Source of the DNA: Talpa occidentalis
Taxonomy: Eukaryota; Chordata; Mammalia; Eulipotyphla; Talpidae
DNA: 64,000 bases
Assembly (NCBI RefSeq): GCF_014898055.3
Contig: NW_023602073.1
Span: forward strand, 19,453,784 to 19,517,783
Direction of reading: 5' to 3'
Both the position numbers and the translations under genes were made by a program. Positions 30,761 through 41,716 of the stretch are shown here, one piece after another. Under the pieces are notes generated by a model. That model saw only the letters and a list, made by a program, of their open reading frames with translations, had not been told where the DNA came from and made no database searches. Position 1 is the stretch's first letter. Each line of letters opens with the position of its first letter.

Positions 30761-31281
30761 AGGGAGTTGAATCCATAGATATTTTCTTCTCTCTTATCTC
30801 TCCCTTTTCTATTTTCTTGACTTGCCAACTAGCTGTTGGATGAAGGCATATCTCAAGATATTGAATGGATGGAAAGCAACATGATTAGCAATAAGAGATA
30901 ATGATTTTTATTTTGCACACAGGATGTCAAGGTTCTCCCTCAGTTTTCTAGGGGAGGATTCTAGATGGCTGGTGAGTAAAACAAGGTTTATTGTAGAATG
31001 TGAAGCAAGGGGTTAACTGTGGAAAATCAGAGGTGCTTGAGTGAGTACAGACCAGATGATTAATGAAGATTGTTAGGAAGAAAGACCCATGGGAGGAAAA
31101 AGAAACTGTACAGAGAAAGGAATGAAGGAAAGATATATTTCCATCCTGGCACTTTTTGGGAATGTAATTCAGAAGAGTTAAAAGAAAAGAAATAGGCATT
31201 CTGCAGTGAGAAGATCTTTGGAGAGGACAAAGCAGGGAATTTGGGTTTAGAATTCAGTTTCTATTTTTGAGCACAACCATT
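30761..31281. other. Intergenic DNA
   Basis: Unique sequence. No gene seen. Confidence 0.45.
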
Positions 31282-31298
31282 AAGAAAAAAAAGTTCAG

Positions 31299-31575
31299 GG
31301 CCTCCCCGGTGGCGCAGCGGTTGAGTGCTGGGTTGCGAAGCTGCCCGCGGTCTCTGCAGCGCCAGTTCAATCCCCGGCTGCTCCCCGGCCACAGGAGGAG
31401 GGTCCCACATGGTGCGCAGACCTCTCCTGCCACCCGCTGCTCCCCTCAGCAGTGTACTTCGGTCCTTCTGTCTGCTCTGCTCCCCGCTCTGGCTCTGGTG
31501 AATTCGTTCACCTTCCAGTGCTTCTGACTGTACCCAGTGCTTGCATGAATAATAAATAAATAAATAAATAAATAA
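31299..31575 (+). mobile_element. Young SINE subfamily copy, 17-bp target duplication
   Basis: A full-length forward copy of the same CpG-rich subtype as the one at 6584. The head GGGCCTCCCCGGTGGCGCAG is complete. The body has GAAGCTGCCCGCGG and CTCCCCGGCCACAGGAGGAG, and the tail is an (AAAT)n run. The exact 17-bp repeat AAGAAAAAAAAGTTCAG is at 31282-31298 and 31576-31592. It lies about 125 bp upstream of tRNA-Ala-TGC. Confidence 0.95.
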
Positions 31576-31717
31576 AAGAAAAAAAAGTTCAGAGAGCAAA
31601 ATTGTAGAAAGGGTGGCCTTAACATAATGAATTTTCTGATCAAGAGTTAAACCTTTCCAAAAGAAAAAGAAAATGAGCTTATTTCTCAATATATCACTAA
31701 AGGTTCACCCACAGTCT

Positions 31718-31789
31718 GGGGGTGTAGCTCAGTGGTAGAGCGCATGCTTTGCATGTATGAGGTCCTGGGTTCGATACCCAGCACCTCCA
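31718..31789 (+). tRNA. tRNA-Ala-TGC: tRNA-Ala (TGC anticodon)
   Basis: A 72-nt gene for the GCA-reading (wobble GCG) alanine tRNA. It has acceptor GGGGGTG/CACCTCC with G3:U70, anticodon arm CATGC-TTTGCAT-GTATG, and B box GGGTTCGATACC. The T stem has C-T-G-G-G opposite CCCAG. A strong terminator (T7 at 31794-31800) follows four bases later. A young SINE has inserted close upstream without touching the gene. Confidence 0.97.
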
Positions 31790-31800
31790 AAGGTTTTTTT

Positions 31801-33920
31801 CCCCCTCCCTCCAATGTGCAGAGAAGTCTCCAGAATTCCAGACTGAGGTTAGAATGTGCTTAGACAGATGTGCTCAAGAGGGTCTCTTATAGACATCTAA
31901 AATGTCAACTTCTTCATGTTACTGTCCCATTTCATGACCACCAAAACAAAAATAAACCAAGAAATCATTAACTATAACAAAAGAAAATGAAGGAATTCTC
32001 ACTTTTGTATTTGCTAGCTGTGTGCAAGCCATCACCATCTGCATATTCAATCAACTAAGTACTAAACTTCACAGAAGCCCAGCTCCTGTGTCATCCTACC
32101 TGTTCCATCAAATTGCCTCTGATGAGAAGCAAATTCACTGTTTTACTTATCTAACTGATCCTTGACAGAACTTCCAAGGTTGCCTTCCTGCCTGTATAGG
32201 ATAGAGGGAAAATACTGGATTTTTATAAATTTATAGTATTCTCGTTCTGTTGCAACCTTGAATTTGCTCCCACCTCCCCATGTTTTGTTTTTCAGAAATC
32301 AGTGGAACAAAGACCAGAATGTGAAAAGTGGGGAATACACCAATGTTCCTCTAAAGACTTTTCTAGAAGGAGTCAGTTTCCATTTGGCTTTTGTATAAAA
32401 GACAGAAATAATGTAGGGGAAAGGAAAACTGATTCTCCAGCAGCACTTGAACTTAAACTCTTAAATCTCACATTAGAAGACTGAGCCACCACAAATTGAG
32501 CCACACCACTTCAAACAAGTGTATTTCTTGAAATCTAGTCAAACTGAAGACATTTCATTATGCTGATAGGAATGTAGTGTGAGCCATAGATACAATGGAA
32601 AATTCCTAGAAGGCACACTTTAGAAATCAAAAGGCAAGAGGTGAAATTAATTTTAATAACATTTTACTGATACCAATATACCCAAAATATTATTACAACT
32701 TGTAATCAATATTTTAAAATTTATTAAGATATTTTACTTTTTCATATCAAATCTTTGTAATTTAGTATACATTTTACACTTACAGCACATCTCAATTCAG
32801 ATGCTAAATATTTATCAGAGAAAATTGGACTATACTTTGATTTTATTAAAGTTACAGATTAATAGGTTTATGTACTTATTTTGTTTTAAACATGTTTAAA
32901 ATTTTTGCTAGAACAATCAGATACCAAAGAATTATTTTCCTTTAATATTGGTGTCCACAAAGACAAAAGTAGTCCATTTTTTTGGGAATGCTTGACCTGA
33001 CTTTGAAGCAAATACACACCACTTTCAGAATGACTTTGGTCCAAGTTAAGTAAATTCACCAGCTCTTATGTCAACTCAGTATCATTAAGGTGAGATTCAA
33101 AGAGGGTATTGCATCAATTAAAAAGCAATTATAGGGTGAGACAGTTACTGGCTAGGAACAGAGGGACGGATGCTCAAAAGGACCATTGTGGAGGACTATG
33201 GGAGATTCGGCGGTGGATGCACTAAGGTGGAGATACCTAGTGGGGAAGATCCTAATGTTACCTCCATTTAAAGGTTGTCGTCTGGGAAAATGTCAGTTCT
33301 TCAAAAGTTGGTGGAATTTTGAAGGTCATTTTTTTTCTGAAATTGTTACTGAGCAAGATCAGATAATGACATCAGTTAAATTTGAGAAAAGAAATCAGCT
33401 TTATTGGCCAATCACCTCACAAGGAATTAGGAGATAAACTCAAATCTGCCTTCCCTATTAAATAGAAAGAAAAGGAGCTATACAGCCTTAGGGGACCAGG
33501 ATTGAGGAAAAAGGAGTTAAATTTTATTGACTGAAAAGCGGGCTGGGGCAAAGTCATGTGGATTCAGCTGAAGTTCATCTGCCAGTCTCGGGTCACATCC
33601 TATGGGGAGTGTGAAGACGCTTGGGTTCAGACAAGTGGAGTTTTTCATTTCTGTGGTACACCCCAGCCCCTGGGTACCCACCTTTCCCTCCGTCATCTCA
33701 GTCCCCAGCTCCCCTTGGAGGTCTGCTGTCCTTAAGCCTCCAGTCTTTGCTGTAAAAGCAAGTGTGGGGGGTGGGGGGGGAGTCTACATGAATTTTCTCT
33801 CCCTCCCTTTTGTATTTTAGGGTCAAAGACCAATTTAACTATTTAGCTTCTATTTCAAAATCCTTCGCAGGCATAAACCTCAAGGAAGGGATAGTGATGG
33901 ATAGGTTGGGGGTGCGGAAC
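31801..33920. other. Intergenic DNA
   Basis: AT-rich unique sequence. The frames at 32302-32484 and 33186-33437 have no recognised domain. A G-run lies near 33766-33781. Confidence 0.5.
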
Positions 33921-33934
33921 AAGAATGGAGCCCA

Positions 33935-34236
33935 GGGCCTCCCTGGTGGTGCAGTGGGTTGAGCTCAGTGCTGTGAAGCTGTCTGCAGCTTCTGCAGCAT
34001 AAGTTTGATTCCCGGTGGGCCAGGGAGATACCCACATGGTGCTGCAGACCTCTCCTGTCTCGTCTGTTGCTCCCCTCAGCAGTGTACTTCAGTCAGTCTG
34101 CCTGTTCTGCTCCCCACTCTGTCTCTGGTGAATCTTCTCACCCTCCTGTGCCTCTGGCCTATACCCCAGCTCTTGTATAAATAAATAAAATCTTAAAAAA
34201 ATAAAATAAAAGGCCCAGATGATTAAAAAAAAAAAA
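33935..34236 (+). mobile_element. tRNA-headed SINE, 14-bp target duplication
   Basis: A full-length forward copy starts GGGCCTCCCTGGTGGTGCAG. The exact repeat AAGAATGGAGCCCA is at 33921-33934 and 34237-34250. The tail is extended by a second A-rich segment (AGGCCCAGATGATT then A14), suggesting a composite tail. Confidence 0.93.
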
Positions 34237-34259
34237 AAGAATGGAGCCCAACCTCAGGG

Positions 34260-34400
34260 TGTGGGAGGTGCGGGAGTGAACAATGGGCTGGAAACAGGGT
34301 GTTGGCGGGGGTCCCCCTCCCCTGGGCGCGGGCGCTAGTCCACTTCCACTTGCACTAAAAGTCGGCGGCTGCCTCTGGACCGAGGAGCTCTGCATTTGAG
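34260..34400. promoter_or_regulatory. GC/CpG-rich tract upstream of the CAC tRNA gene
   Basis: GTCCCCCTCCCCTGGGCGCG and GTCGGCGGCTGCC lie about 300-400 bp upstream of the tRNA-like gene at 34699, the same arrangement as at other alanine genes here. Confidence 0.4.
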
Positions 34401-34698
34401 CCAGCACTGCTGGACACTAGTGCTGGGAACCTGTGATTCCCCAGGGAGAAGACAAGCTCTGTGCACGTAGTCCACCTGTGAGTGGACCTTAGAGAAGACA
34501 CACAGAGTAGGGGAGCCCTGGGATCAGAAACGGTATCGGTAGGACAGGAATCTTAGTGATGTCGCCAGACAATAGCAGTCTAGTAACTTTCGAGGGTGGA
34601 ATTTAACCCAGGGGACTTTCTCCAACCACCAGAAAATCCAAAAATCTGGAAACAAAAGTATCTCTTTATAGCGGATCCCCAAACGACCTCCTGTTGCA

Positions 34699-34770
34699 GG
34701 GGGTGTAGCTCAATGGTAGAGCGCGTGCTTCACATGTGCGAGGCCCGGGATTCAACCCCCGGCTCCTCCA
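34699..34770 (+). tRNA. Alanine-body tRNA with CAC (Val) anticodon
   Basis: This 72-nt unit has the alanine tRNA backbone: acceptor GGGGGTG, TAGCTCAATGG A box, GAGCG, stem CGTGC/GTGCG. Its anticodon loop is TTCACAT, so positions 34731-34733 read CAC, the valine anticodon for GUG. The simplest origin is a G-to-A change in an Ala-CGC loop (TTCGCAT). The G3:U70 alanine identity pair is kept (acceptor partner CTCCTCC). The T arm is strained (CGGGA opposite CCCGG; B box region GGATTCAACCC), and position 6:67 is T-T. TTTT follows at 34777-34780. It could be a decaying gene, or a transcribed tRNA that would insert alanine at valine codons. The ordinary mammalian Val-CAC backbone is entirely different. 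Confidence 0.75.
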
Positions 34771-34814
34771 GCGGCGTTTTGCCCAGTTTCAACACACTTC
34801 GTTGCATTTTTCCT

Positions 34815-34834
34815 GCTCCCATAAAAAAAAAAAA
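34815..34834. repeat. A-run with GAAA repeats
   Basis: A17-type run followed by GAAAGAAAGAAAG up to about 34851. It accounts for the lysine-rich frames. Confidence 0.9.
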
Positions 34835-34851
34835 AAAAAGAAAGAAAGAAA

Positions 34852-35746
34852 GTTGCCTCCAGTATTATTACCCTTTTGCTCCGTGGGCATTGGTGCCACG
34901 CAAAGACACTGGCTTTCTCATAAAGAAAAATAAGGAGCAAGAAAGACACAGGATTTCACTCTCCAGCTTCTACCTATTCATTTTTTAAATTACATCTTTT
35001 AATTTTAAATTAAGGCTTCCTTAACCATCTCTCCCCAGCCCCTGTATCCCTCCTGGAGCCTTGGCCTCTGAGAATGGCTGAAAGCAACAGAGGGTGGTCG
35101 CTAGGTCCCAAGGTTTCCTTGGTGATTGAGGGGGCAGAAGTTGGACAAACATAAAGTGACTCAAAGCTTGGCATGTGGAGGATTCATTTGGAAGAATGAA
35201 GAGCGCCTGCTGACAACGGCTGACTAGCTTAGATGGAGGAGCAATCCACCAGCAGATATTAAAGCTTAGGTCCTGGGTTGGGCAGGACACTTTTTAATTC
35301 CATATTAAATAGGCGTTCACAGGGAGTTTACTGAAAATACATACCAGAAGACATTCATCAGTCTCCACTATCCCCTCAACTCAGACACTAGGCCAAGGAC
35401 AATCTCAGGAACATTGGTAAATAGGGGGTTTAAATGCTTTACTGTCCACATGTCATTGTTGAACTTCCCTTTTGTGGCTGTTCTGAAATATTGGAATGAA
35501 TTGATGACACCTCATGTAACACCACACTAAAGCCCCAGAGAAAGGTGTGGTCAAGCCTGTTTAAGTGGGAATCAGAACAGATCTCAGTTGCTTCTGCTGG
35601 AAAGACATACCTGTGCACACCCACTAAAAAATGAGTGCAAATGACAATGTCCTTGCTCCGTGCTTTGTGTTCTGGGCAAGTGAGGTGTTGGGCGAATAAC
35701 AAAATCACTTTCTTTGCCAAAGCCTTTGCATGCTACCTTTTGTACT
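34852..35746. other. Intergenic DNA
   Basis: Unique sequence without recognised genes. Confidence 0.45.
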
Positions 35747-35762
35747 AGAAAAGGAGTTTTTT

Positions 35763-36026
35763 TAATTTTAAAGATTTATTTATTTATGCATACAAGAACT
35801 GGGGTACAGGCCAGAGGTGTGGGGGGTGGGAGGATCCACCAGAGACAGAGTGGGGAACAGAACAGGCAGATTGACTGAAATACACTGCTGAGGGGAGCAG
35901 CGAAGAGACAGGCGAGGTCTGCTGCACCATGTGGGTAGCTCCCTGGCCAGGAATCAAACTCATGCTGCAGTGGCTGTGGCTTGCTTCATAGGTTGTGTCT
36001 TAATCCCTTGAGCCACAGGGAGGCCC
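35763..36026 (-). mobile_element. tRNA-headed SINE, 16-bp target duplication
   Basis: A full-length reverse copy ends GAGCCACAGGGAGGCCC. The repeat AGAAAAGGAGTTTTTT lies at 35747-35762 and 36027-36042. Confidence 0.93.
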
Positions 36027-36162
36027 AGAAAAGGAGTTTTTTAATGTGAGTCAACATTTAAAAGATGACACTGAATTTGCTTACTTTGGAGAAACTACAA
36101 CATGCTCCTCCCTGTTCCTCCAACATCCGGGGAGGAGGGAGCAGGGGTCAGGCTCAAGCTCA

Positions 36163-36222
36163 TGCCCCTCTAGAATGCAAACCCAGGACAGGGGCTTTAA
36201 CCAGACAAGTCACAGAGGTGCC
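36163..36222 (-). pseudogene. Possible tRNA-Thr relic lacking the anticodon loop
   Basis: Read on the minus strand, GGCACCTCTGTGACTTGTCT GG is followed by TTAAAGCCCCTGTC and then CTGGGTTTGCATTCTAGAGG. This follows the Thr-AGT order (A-box half, GGTTAAAGCGCCTGTC, then B-box half CTGGGTTCGAATCCCAG) with about 15 nt of the anticodon loop and 3' stem missing. Heavy divergence makes chance similarity possible. Confidence 0.35.
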
Positions 36223-36229
36223 AACCGGG

Positions 36230-37678
36230 GCCCCCACTAGGCGACCTCCTGCCAGGAAGTGACTGTCAAGAGGCTGCCTCGGTTATTTCAGAACTGAGGC
36301 TAACAAAGACAGCAAGCTTGTGCACAAGGCAGCAAGCTCATGCACAAGATTTGTGGGGGCAGAGCTATGAAGGAATTTCAGTAACAAACCCAGTCCCCAA
36401 CTCCTGGACAGATGATCACATCTGAGCCTTCACAGAGGAGTAAAGAATAGATGTTTTCCTCTTGTTGCCAATATTTGTGGTAACCAAATGTGAGTTTTCA
36501 AAGTAATTCTAGACCATTATGTCTCTTAACTTTTATTCTGATTTTTTTTCTCAGAAAACAAGTTCCTTGTGAGAGTTGTACTTCCCTGAATTTTGGAATA
36601 AAGTCTCTTAACTCTTGGTTTCCTCCCCAGCCCCAGGAAATGCTCCTGCCCTCCCTCAAGTAATCAAATCAGGCTCAGTTGGACTCAGATGGGTTCTTAG
36701 AAGCCAGTCATTTGGCAAATAAACAGTCGGCCAGAAGCGGTCCTGTAATACAGAGATAAAAGTTTAAAACCTTTCTGTGGTTTTGGAACTGAGGGGCCAT
36801 CTGGGAACTTTCTGTGTCTTCCCAAGTCCACCTTGAGCTGAGCACACTGAGGATCCTGGAATGGGAGCTTGGAGGTGCGGGGGAGGATCTACAGGACTGA
36901 AATGTCTCCCCAGATGAATTTGCTTATCCTCCAGGTTTGAGAATTGCTAATCTAGAGAGTGGAGCTGCATGACCTGAGTGAGCTGTGTTGCTGGGGACAT
37001 TTTTGCGACAGGCAGAAGCGGTGGAATGGGATGAAAAGGGGGAGGAAAAGTGAAGTGAGGTGACGACAATGGTGGGGAATATAGGAGTAGGCTGGAGGCT
37101 GCGGTGCTGAGGAGGAAGGGGTGCAGGAGGGCTTGGGAGTACTGGATCTGGTGGTCCCGGGAGGTATTGTGCCCCACTTGCCTCCATCTCCAGGGATGCA
37201 GGAAACCAGAAGGTTCTCTTCCTCCTAAAGGAAGTGGACGCAAAAGACTTTCCTCTTCCAGGAAGATGCATCCCTTTTTGCCCAAGGTTGTCAATGACTT
37301 TGAGAGCCATTCCATCTCGGGAAATACTTTTTTTCAACTCTGGATTTGGGAAGAATCTGTGTTTCTGGAGAAGTCTCTCCTTTGGACAGTAGCCCAAATT
37401 CCCTCAGCGAGAAATAGTTCTTGCCTCTGCCCAACCAAGATTGGGAGGTGAATGGGGAAAGGAAAATTTCCTGCAGAGCCTGCAGATTGTCAGCTGACAC
37501 AGCTCCAGCTAAGGAGGAAAAGAGTTGGGGGACTTCACGTGGTCTCGGTCTCGGTACCCCCCTCCTTTTCTTTCTGTCATTTTTGTAACTGCTTCCAATA
37601 ACAAGGACCAACTGCAGCAAAGGAGAAAGAACCATTGATGGAGACTCAAACAGCAGCCTGCAAAGGAGGTTAGAGACC
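36230..37678. other. Intergenic DNA
   Basis: Holds a short imperfect tandem duplication at about 36311-36353 (CAGCAAGCTTGTGCACAAGG then CAGCAAGCTCATGCACAAG) and otherwise unique sequence. Long overlapping frames on both strands at 36924-37635 share no family signature. Confidence 0.45.
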
Positions 37679-37750
37679 TAGAGGTACTGGGGATTGAACC
37701 CAGGGCCTCGCGCATGCTAAGCATGTGCTCTACCACTGAGCTACACCCCC
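37679..37750 (-). tRNA. tRNA-Ala-AGC: tRNA-Ala (AGC anticodon), slightly diverged
   Basis: A 72-nt alanine gene with two departures from its neighbours. The acceptor ends TACCTCT, giving a G1:U72 wobble as well as the normal G3:U70. The anticodon stem CATGC/GCGCG has an A-C mismatch and a T-G wobble. The loop TTAGCAT, T stem CTGGG/CCCAG and both promoter boxes are sound. No TTTT occurs within about 60 nt downstream on the transcribed strand, only T3 runs. It is probably expressible but weaker than the other copies. Confidence 0.9.
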
Positions 37751-37879
37751 TCAGGTGTGTGGGAGGGGGGCAGGGGTGGAAACCAGTTGGCTTTATGTAT
37801 TTATTTATTGCGTGGTCTGATTATGGGAGTAAGTTAAAGTTCACTAAGCTCGATTTCCATTTCAGAAGCTGCTGGACTG

Positions 37880-38520
37880 AACCCCGTCTCAGAGTCGTGC
37901 CAGAGGACCTGCACTCGGGACCGAAGGACCCATGCATCTTCCTGCTGTCCTTGCCTTCAAGAATGGTTTGGAGCCAACTCCCTTTAAGTCAAGTCCCGTC
38001 CACCAGCAGGCAAAGTCCCGGGATTGAATTTTCTATTATGTCTTCAGATTCTTCTTCTAAAAAAAAAAAAAAAGTCCTCCTCTGTTTGTAAAGCAGCTAC
38101 CAAGAGGACTCAGAAGGTGGTGTCGGGACAGAGAGGCGTTGGGGGAGAGCGACTTGGAGGAGACAGATGCAGGACTGGGGACGGAGGACAGATTTGTGCC
38201 TTCGCGGCGCGTATTTGCAACTCAGAGTTTGCTTTGCACACCGCCGCACCCAGCATCTGGATTGGGAAACGCGACTGTGGGTCTAGCTCTGGTTTCCAAG
38301 ACAAAACGCGGAAGGCCGAAGACAGAAGAGAAACCGACGCGCTCCTGTTGTTACAGGGTCTCTTGCACACCCACAGGTTTGCGCATCGAGGGCCGCGGGT
38401 GCGAAGCGCGCTCGCTCGTGTGAGCCCTCGGGGGCCTGAACTGTCCACCAATTTCGTAGTTCCGGAGGCGCACAGCACCCGGGTCCTAGGCGACCTTGAG
38501 TGCGACTGTTAAGCTAGATA
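37880..38520. promoter_or_regulatory. CpG-rich tract between Ala-AGC and Arg-CCG
   Basis: CpG-dense sequence (CTTCGCGGCGCG near 38195, ACCGACGCG near 38333, GCGAAGCGCGCTCGCTCGTG near 38401) lies 0.15-0.8 kb upstream of the minus-strand Ala gene at 37679. The several frames here on both strands have no recognisable domains and read as GC artefacts. Confidence 0.6.
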
Positions 38521-38922
38521 GAAGTTGTGGAGACAATCCTAGACCCTCTGGCAGGGTGGTGTGCGGGGCCGGGTGGGGGTAAAGGTGCCAGGAAAGGTTA
38601 GTTGGTTACTAAACTGGCAACTGGAAGAGCTGAGGAGACAGGAGGAGAAGGTGCAGGGGAGGGTGCCCTAGCTCTTGGCTGGCAGAGGGGCGAAGCAGAT
38701 GTCGGGGAGAAAAGCAGAAGTCGGAGAGAAAAAAAGGGCAGTGGAGGCGGAGAATTGGAGTTGGGCAGAGAAGATGTGGCAGACTCCAAGGAAGAGAGTG
38801 CTCGACCTCCTGCATCTCTCTCTGCCACGTTTTTTTCAGGCCCTGGAGGTTTCCAGTGACTTTTCAAGGGGCAGACTTTGAAGTAAAAGGTGTTTCCGTT
38901 TCTGGGGAAAATAAGAAGCCCA

Positions 38923-38995
38923 CGACCACGAAGGGACTCGAACCCTCAATCTTCTGATCCGGAATCAGACGCCTTATCCATTAGGCCACGCGGCC
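38923..38995 (-). tRNA. tRNA-Arg-CCG: tRNA-Arg (CCG anticodon)
   Basis: A 73-nt arginine tRNA gene for CGG codons. It has acceptor GGCCGCG with CGTGGTC (G-T wobbles), A box TGGCCTAATGG, anticodon arm TCTGA-TTCCGGA-TCAGA, variable loop AGATT, T stem GAGGG/CCCTT region with B box GGGTTCGAGTCCC, and discriminator G. By eye it matches the standard mammalian Arg-CCG. TTTT lies about 12 nt downstream on the minus strand (AAAA near 38908-38911). It is the only arginine gene seen here. Confidence 0.97.
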
Positions 38996-41644
38996 AGCAA
39001 GTGAGAGAGAGCGTTCATAGCGGAAAGCTGAAATGTACTAGGATTTTTTTTTTTCCTTCAAAATTGTATCTGCAGTTGGAGGACCTAATTAACAATTTTC
39101 CGGGAGAAGAGGAATGAAACGGAAAATCCTAAAAACAATAACGTAGAATTAATACATGGTGAGATGATCAGAAGGGATATGATTCTTGGAAGAATCTCTT
39201 GTCTAAATCATTGACAATGATGATGCAAGTTCCAGTGGAGAAAGAGTAGCCCATAACTAAGACTGCAGGCAAGAAATGGAGGCGATAACACCAGGGGAGG
39301 GAGCTTCAGGGTTCGCTAGGGCCTGGCTTTTTCACCCCAAAGATATGACTGTACTTCCTCCTGGGAGAAAGGTCTGTAAGCTCCAGCAAGAGTTGCCCTT
39401 TGTCCAAATCCCTGCTTGAATGCGAGAAATGATTTTATCAAAATTCATTCACAGTACAGGTTTTAAAAACTTGATCCATATGGGGTGGGCAGGGGATGTA
39501 GCCTAAACTTCCTTGGGAAAATGGAGTAAATCATGGGGATGGAGTCTGGGGTATATCCAAGCCAACAGTCATATGGGGACTAATAATGTGGGGGGATAGA
39601 TTTAAAGAATTTAAAGAATGCATGTAAAATATCACCACTGTTCCCCTAGCAAGGTACTAGCTGATTAAAGAAAAATTCAGCAGTCCATTCTAAAACTGTG
39701 GATAAAATTTTGATGCAGAATGAGATATTTATATGGTTTTCAATATTTCCCCAACCAATTACAAATCTTATGAGGAGAAAAGATAAGAACATTTAGTTAG
39801 CATCACTAGTAAAGGGGAAAAACTTTATGCAATGCACCAAGAGAACATTTTCATTTCTGTTACATTTTTGCCAAAGTGCACAATCTCAATCACGAGGAAA
39901 CATGGTGTAAACCCAAACTGAGGGGCATTCTATTGGCTTGAATTCTTCAAAGCCTGCCAATGCCGTGAAAAGCAAAAGCTGAGGAACCATTCCAGATTAA
40001 AGAACATTAAAAAGCCAAGAAAGTGAAATACAATGAAAGCCAACGGCACAGAAGTGAGCAAGAACGGAATTTGCTTGCTGACAACAAAGGAAGACCCTCC
40101 AGCACGGGTCACGACAGACCCTTGCCAACGTTGGACTGGTTCCAGGTCCGGGCATCTGCCTCAGGTTCAGCTCTGCAGTTGGGATGTGCAGGATCAAAGC
40201 CGAGAGGAGAACTAAAGGAGGACGCTGCATTCAAGATTTTCCTAGTCCAGAGGGAAGCAGAAGGAATGAGAACCCTAGGGAGGTGTTTTGGGGTGGGGTC
40301 CCCCCTGCAAAAGGAGCTCGCTGTTTTCCAGATGAGTTCAGGCCAGGTATTCCTATCCTAATATCCCTTAAGAAACGGCAGGCGCTTCCCACCTTCGGCT
40401 TAAAGGTGGTGCGACACTAGTCCAGAGGAAACTCAACCATCTCCAACGTGTTCTATTGAAACTGTGCTGTGATTTGCAAACTATCTCATAAACCCTATCC
40501 AGAAACACTGTTATAGTTACAGTTATTTTTGTATTCTGCCATTATAATGGCATGTTTTCTAAAACACTTACTTAAGTAACTTGCAGATGAAATGTAGCAT
40601 CAGATGTTACATTTTAAGAGGTTTGTTTGAAATTAATGAACTGGGTCCACAGCTCCTGTCTGCTCGGTTTTCCCTAAAGTTTGCCACCCCTATTTCCTTC
40701 AAATATTTTCTCTGTTTCTTCAGGATAGTTAATTTGAGAAGGACGACAGTTTTCTCCCCAAATTCAAGCGTGGATGAGCAAATTTGAAATATTGGTGACT
40801 GCCTATAGGGTGTTCAACCCCTAAGCAGCTCAGAATTGACTTTAAAGGCTCCCTCATCGATTCTGAAAACCTGCCTGGCTTGGCAGACCCTTAGCCCTAG
40901 AGCTTCCTTGGCGTCGGCTGCGTTACCGGGAAGCAACCAGTCCGAGCCTGGTTAGTCAGGAAAGGGAAGCCGAGACGTGGTAGGCGCGGAGCTGCAGCGC
41001 CCCGGGCAGGTGGAGGGCCACGGCTGGACAGGTGGTGCTTTCACTCTGGCCCAGAAAACAAAAAGAACAAGGAAAATGTACGTATGCGCTGCTTTTCCTT
41101 CTTTATGGTTTTTCCTAAAAGTAGGACAAAATTAGACCCAAGAGGAACCGCCTGTAAGTGTGCAAGCTTCTGTTGCCATTTAAGAGATCCTAGTGGGACC
41201 CTGTTTTTCTCTGCTCCCCACCCTTCCCTTTTGTCTTCCTTCTGCTGTTGCAGTTGCTTTGGATGATGTTGAAGCTCTCAGCTAAGATGAAAGAGAATTC
41301 AGTGTACTCCATTGGGTTATGTTTTAACTTTCTACATGTGCAGGAATAGAACAGAAATAAAAAAAGAAAACTGAATCTGTATTTAGTTCCCTTTTTAAAA
41401 GTTAAATGAAATTGTTGAAAATTATTCAATCTGCATTCTATTTTTTATCTTTTATATTAAAAAATATTTTCCCATTTGCTATAGACAAGGAGCCATGAAA
41501 AGACAGTAAGAAATAACTGATGCAAGGAAACACGAACCCTGTCAGTTATGGTAATAGAGATAAAAAAGGAGACAAGTGAATCTGTATTTCTTGAGCAGGT
41601 TTGAACAATGTTCTGTTGGAAGGGGTTGGGGAGAGGAAAAGGAC
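38996..41644. other. Intergenic DNA with a GC-rich patch
   Basis: Unique sequence. A GC/CpG-richer patch at about 40910-41040 includes GCGCGGAGCTGCAGCGCCCC. No gene structure was recognised in the frames at 40023-40420. Confidence 0.45.
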
Positions 41645-41716
41645 TGGAGGTGCCGGGGATTGAACCCGGGGCCTCATACATGCAAAGCATGCGCTCTACC
41701 ACTGAGCTACACCCCC
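41645..41716 (-). tRNA. tRNA-Ala-TGC: tRNA-Ala (TGC anticodon), second good copy
   Basis: The 72-nt gene has acceptor GGGGGTG/CACCTCC, anticodon arm CATGC-TTTGCAT-GTATG, and T stem CCGGG/CCCGG with B box GGGTTCAATCC. It differs from the gene at 31718 in the variable and T arms (GGCCCCGGG against GGTCCTGGG). TTTT follows four bases past the end on the minus strand (AAAA at 41637-41640). All elements predict a functional gene. Confidence 0.97.
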
